Source: WRIS01 sp031549175 (GTDB taxonomy: Bacteria > Actinomycetota > Coriobacteriia > Coriobacteriales > Eggerthellaceae). From it: a DNA stretch of 6,690 nucleotides. The translations under genes were made by a program, and so were the position numbers. Each line of letters opens with the position of its first letter. Position 1 is the first letter of the stretch. The notes beneath the pieces were generated by a model that worked only from the letters and a program-made list of their open reading frames with translations, had not been told where the DNA came from and made no database searches. The stretch spans positions 1-6,690 of the forward strand of contig JAVBQH010000139.1 of the NCBI GenBank assembly GCA_031549175.1, given 5' to 3'. Positions 6,237 to 6,690 of the stretch are shown here, piece by piece.

Positions 6237-6261
6237 AGAGTGAAAGCCATGAAGGGCCCGC

Positions 6262-6690
6262 ATGAGGCCGGAGGGGATGGGAAGAAAGATGACCTCACTG
6301 CCAACCACCAAGCAAGCAAGGCAGTTGCCAAGCCCCCTTTTTCCTTTAGGCCCGATCACCATCATCGCAGGCCATTACGGGGTAGGGAAGACCAACCTTT
6401 CGCTGAACCTTGGGTTTGACGCCCAGGCATCAGGCGCCGAGGTGACGCTTGCCGACCTTGACGTGGTGAACCCCTACTTTCGCTCGAGCGATTATGCGGC
6501 AGAGCTGGGTGCCTGCGGCATCCATGCCATCAACCCCACCTTCTCGGGCACCACGCTCGACGTTCCCAACCTGTCCCGCGAGCTCGATGCGGCGATCGCC
6601 CGGGCAGCGGGCACAGGTGCCCACGCCCTGGCCGCAGAGGTTGGCAGCCCGCAAAGCTGCCTGATCATCGATGCCGGTGGCGATGATGTC
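6262..6690 (+). CDS. MinD/ParA-like P-loop ATPase of unknown function (3' end outside window)
   Basis: The first 143 residues are present and the frame runs off the window. The Walker A loop is GHYGVGKT (37-44). It lacks the extra lysine of true ParA/MinD (KGGxGKT). A switch-like segment ADLDVVNPYFR follows (64-74), then a Walker B-like LIIDAGGDDV (134-143). This pattern, GHYGxGKT with DLDxVNPYFR, occurs in a widespread family of anaerobe proteins annotated only as ATPase or CobQ/CobB/MinD/ParA nucleotide-binding domain (from memory). It is unlikely to partition DNA: no ParB gene or parS-like site is visible. Three in-frame ATGs could start it: 6262 (AAGGG five bases upstream), 6277 and 6289; a stop at 6250-6252 rules out anything earlier. 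I use 6262 with modest confidence. The first 30 residues are Pro-rich and poorly structured. It is transcribed away from the regulator-ligase unit. Confidence 0.75.
   Translation, partial: MRPEGMGRKMTSLPTTKQARQLPSPLFPLGPITIIAGHYGVGKTNLSLNLGFDAQASGAEVTLADLDVVNPYFRSSDYAAELGACGIHAINPTFSGTTLDVPNLSRELDAAIARAAGTGAHALAAEVGSPQSCLIIDAGGDDV

Larger units (their letters stand above)
6069..6261. other. Divergent intergenic region between the regulator and the ATPase gene
   Basis: These 193 bp separate two genes transcribed away from each other. The half nearer the regulator (about 6090-6180) is clearly richer in A+T than its surroundings, as expected of a promoter region. It holds candidate -10 elements for both directions and a short symmetric AATCTGATT at about 6114-6122. 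A GC-rich imperfect inverted repeat (GGCGC at 6200-6204, GCGCC at 6214-6218) lies just upstream of the ATPase -10. I see no protein-coding signal in it. Confidence 0.55.

Noticed and set aside
6069..6365. N-terminal extension of the XRE/cupin protein to 6365
   Set aside because: It would run through the AT-rich promoter region and into the divergent ATPase gene; AAGGAGG before 6068 marks the true start.
1..6690. CRISPR array, tRNA/rRNA genes, insertion sequence or phage genes
   Set aside because: Looked for on both strands: no regularly spaced direct repeats, no cloverleaf with a TTCRANNC arm in a gene gap, and no transposase or phage protein motifs.

Overview
The window looks like chromosomal DNA of a high-GC anaerobic actinomycete. 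Class Coriobacteriia (Eggerthellaceae-like) is my best guess, from the GC-rich codon use, the gene types and a class II (GlpX) fructose bisphosphatase. This is inference: there is no rRNA or other taxonomic marker here.

Left half, + strand (1-3534). A tight run of housekeeping genes: the 3' end of peptide deformylase (def), methionyl-tRNA formyltransferase (fmt), a 16S rRNA m5C967 methyltransferase (rsmB) whose start overlaps the end of fmt by 8 bp, and 47 bp later a class II fructose-1,6-bisphosphatase (glpX). Def and Fmt remove and add the N-formyl group of initiator methionine. RsmB modifies the ribosome. GlpX is metabolic and is the outlier in this neighbourhood.

Junction (3535-3629). 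The + strand run and the next - strand unit converge on 95 bp that hold two related palindromes with the core GGGRACAGTCCC. The larger is a perfect 18-bp stem with a 3-nt loop, starting two bases past the ligase stop codon. It probably ends transcription from at least one side and looks like a dispersed REP-type repeat.

Right half, - strand (3630-6068). An XRE-HTH/cupin regulator is followed after 97 bp by an AMP-forming acyl-CoA synthetase of the medium-chain (ACSM-like) type, a likely regulator-enzyme pair for activating a carboxylic acid. The ligase carries an unusual Gly/Pro-rich insertion encoded by palindromic, GC-rich DNA.

Right edge, + strand (6262-6690). Across an AT-richer divergent promoter region starts an incomplete MinD/ParA-like P-loop ATPase of unknown function.

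I see no phage, insertion sequence, CRISPR array, tRNA or rRNA. The less ordinary parts are the hairpin pair, the ligase insertion, the altered SAM motif of RsmB and the uncharacterised ATPase next to the acyl-CoA synthetase unit. I do not see convincing evidence of a wholly new system.
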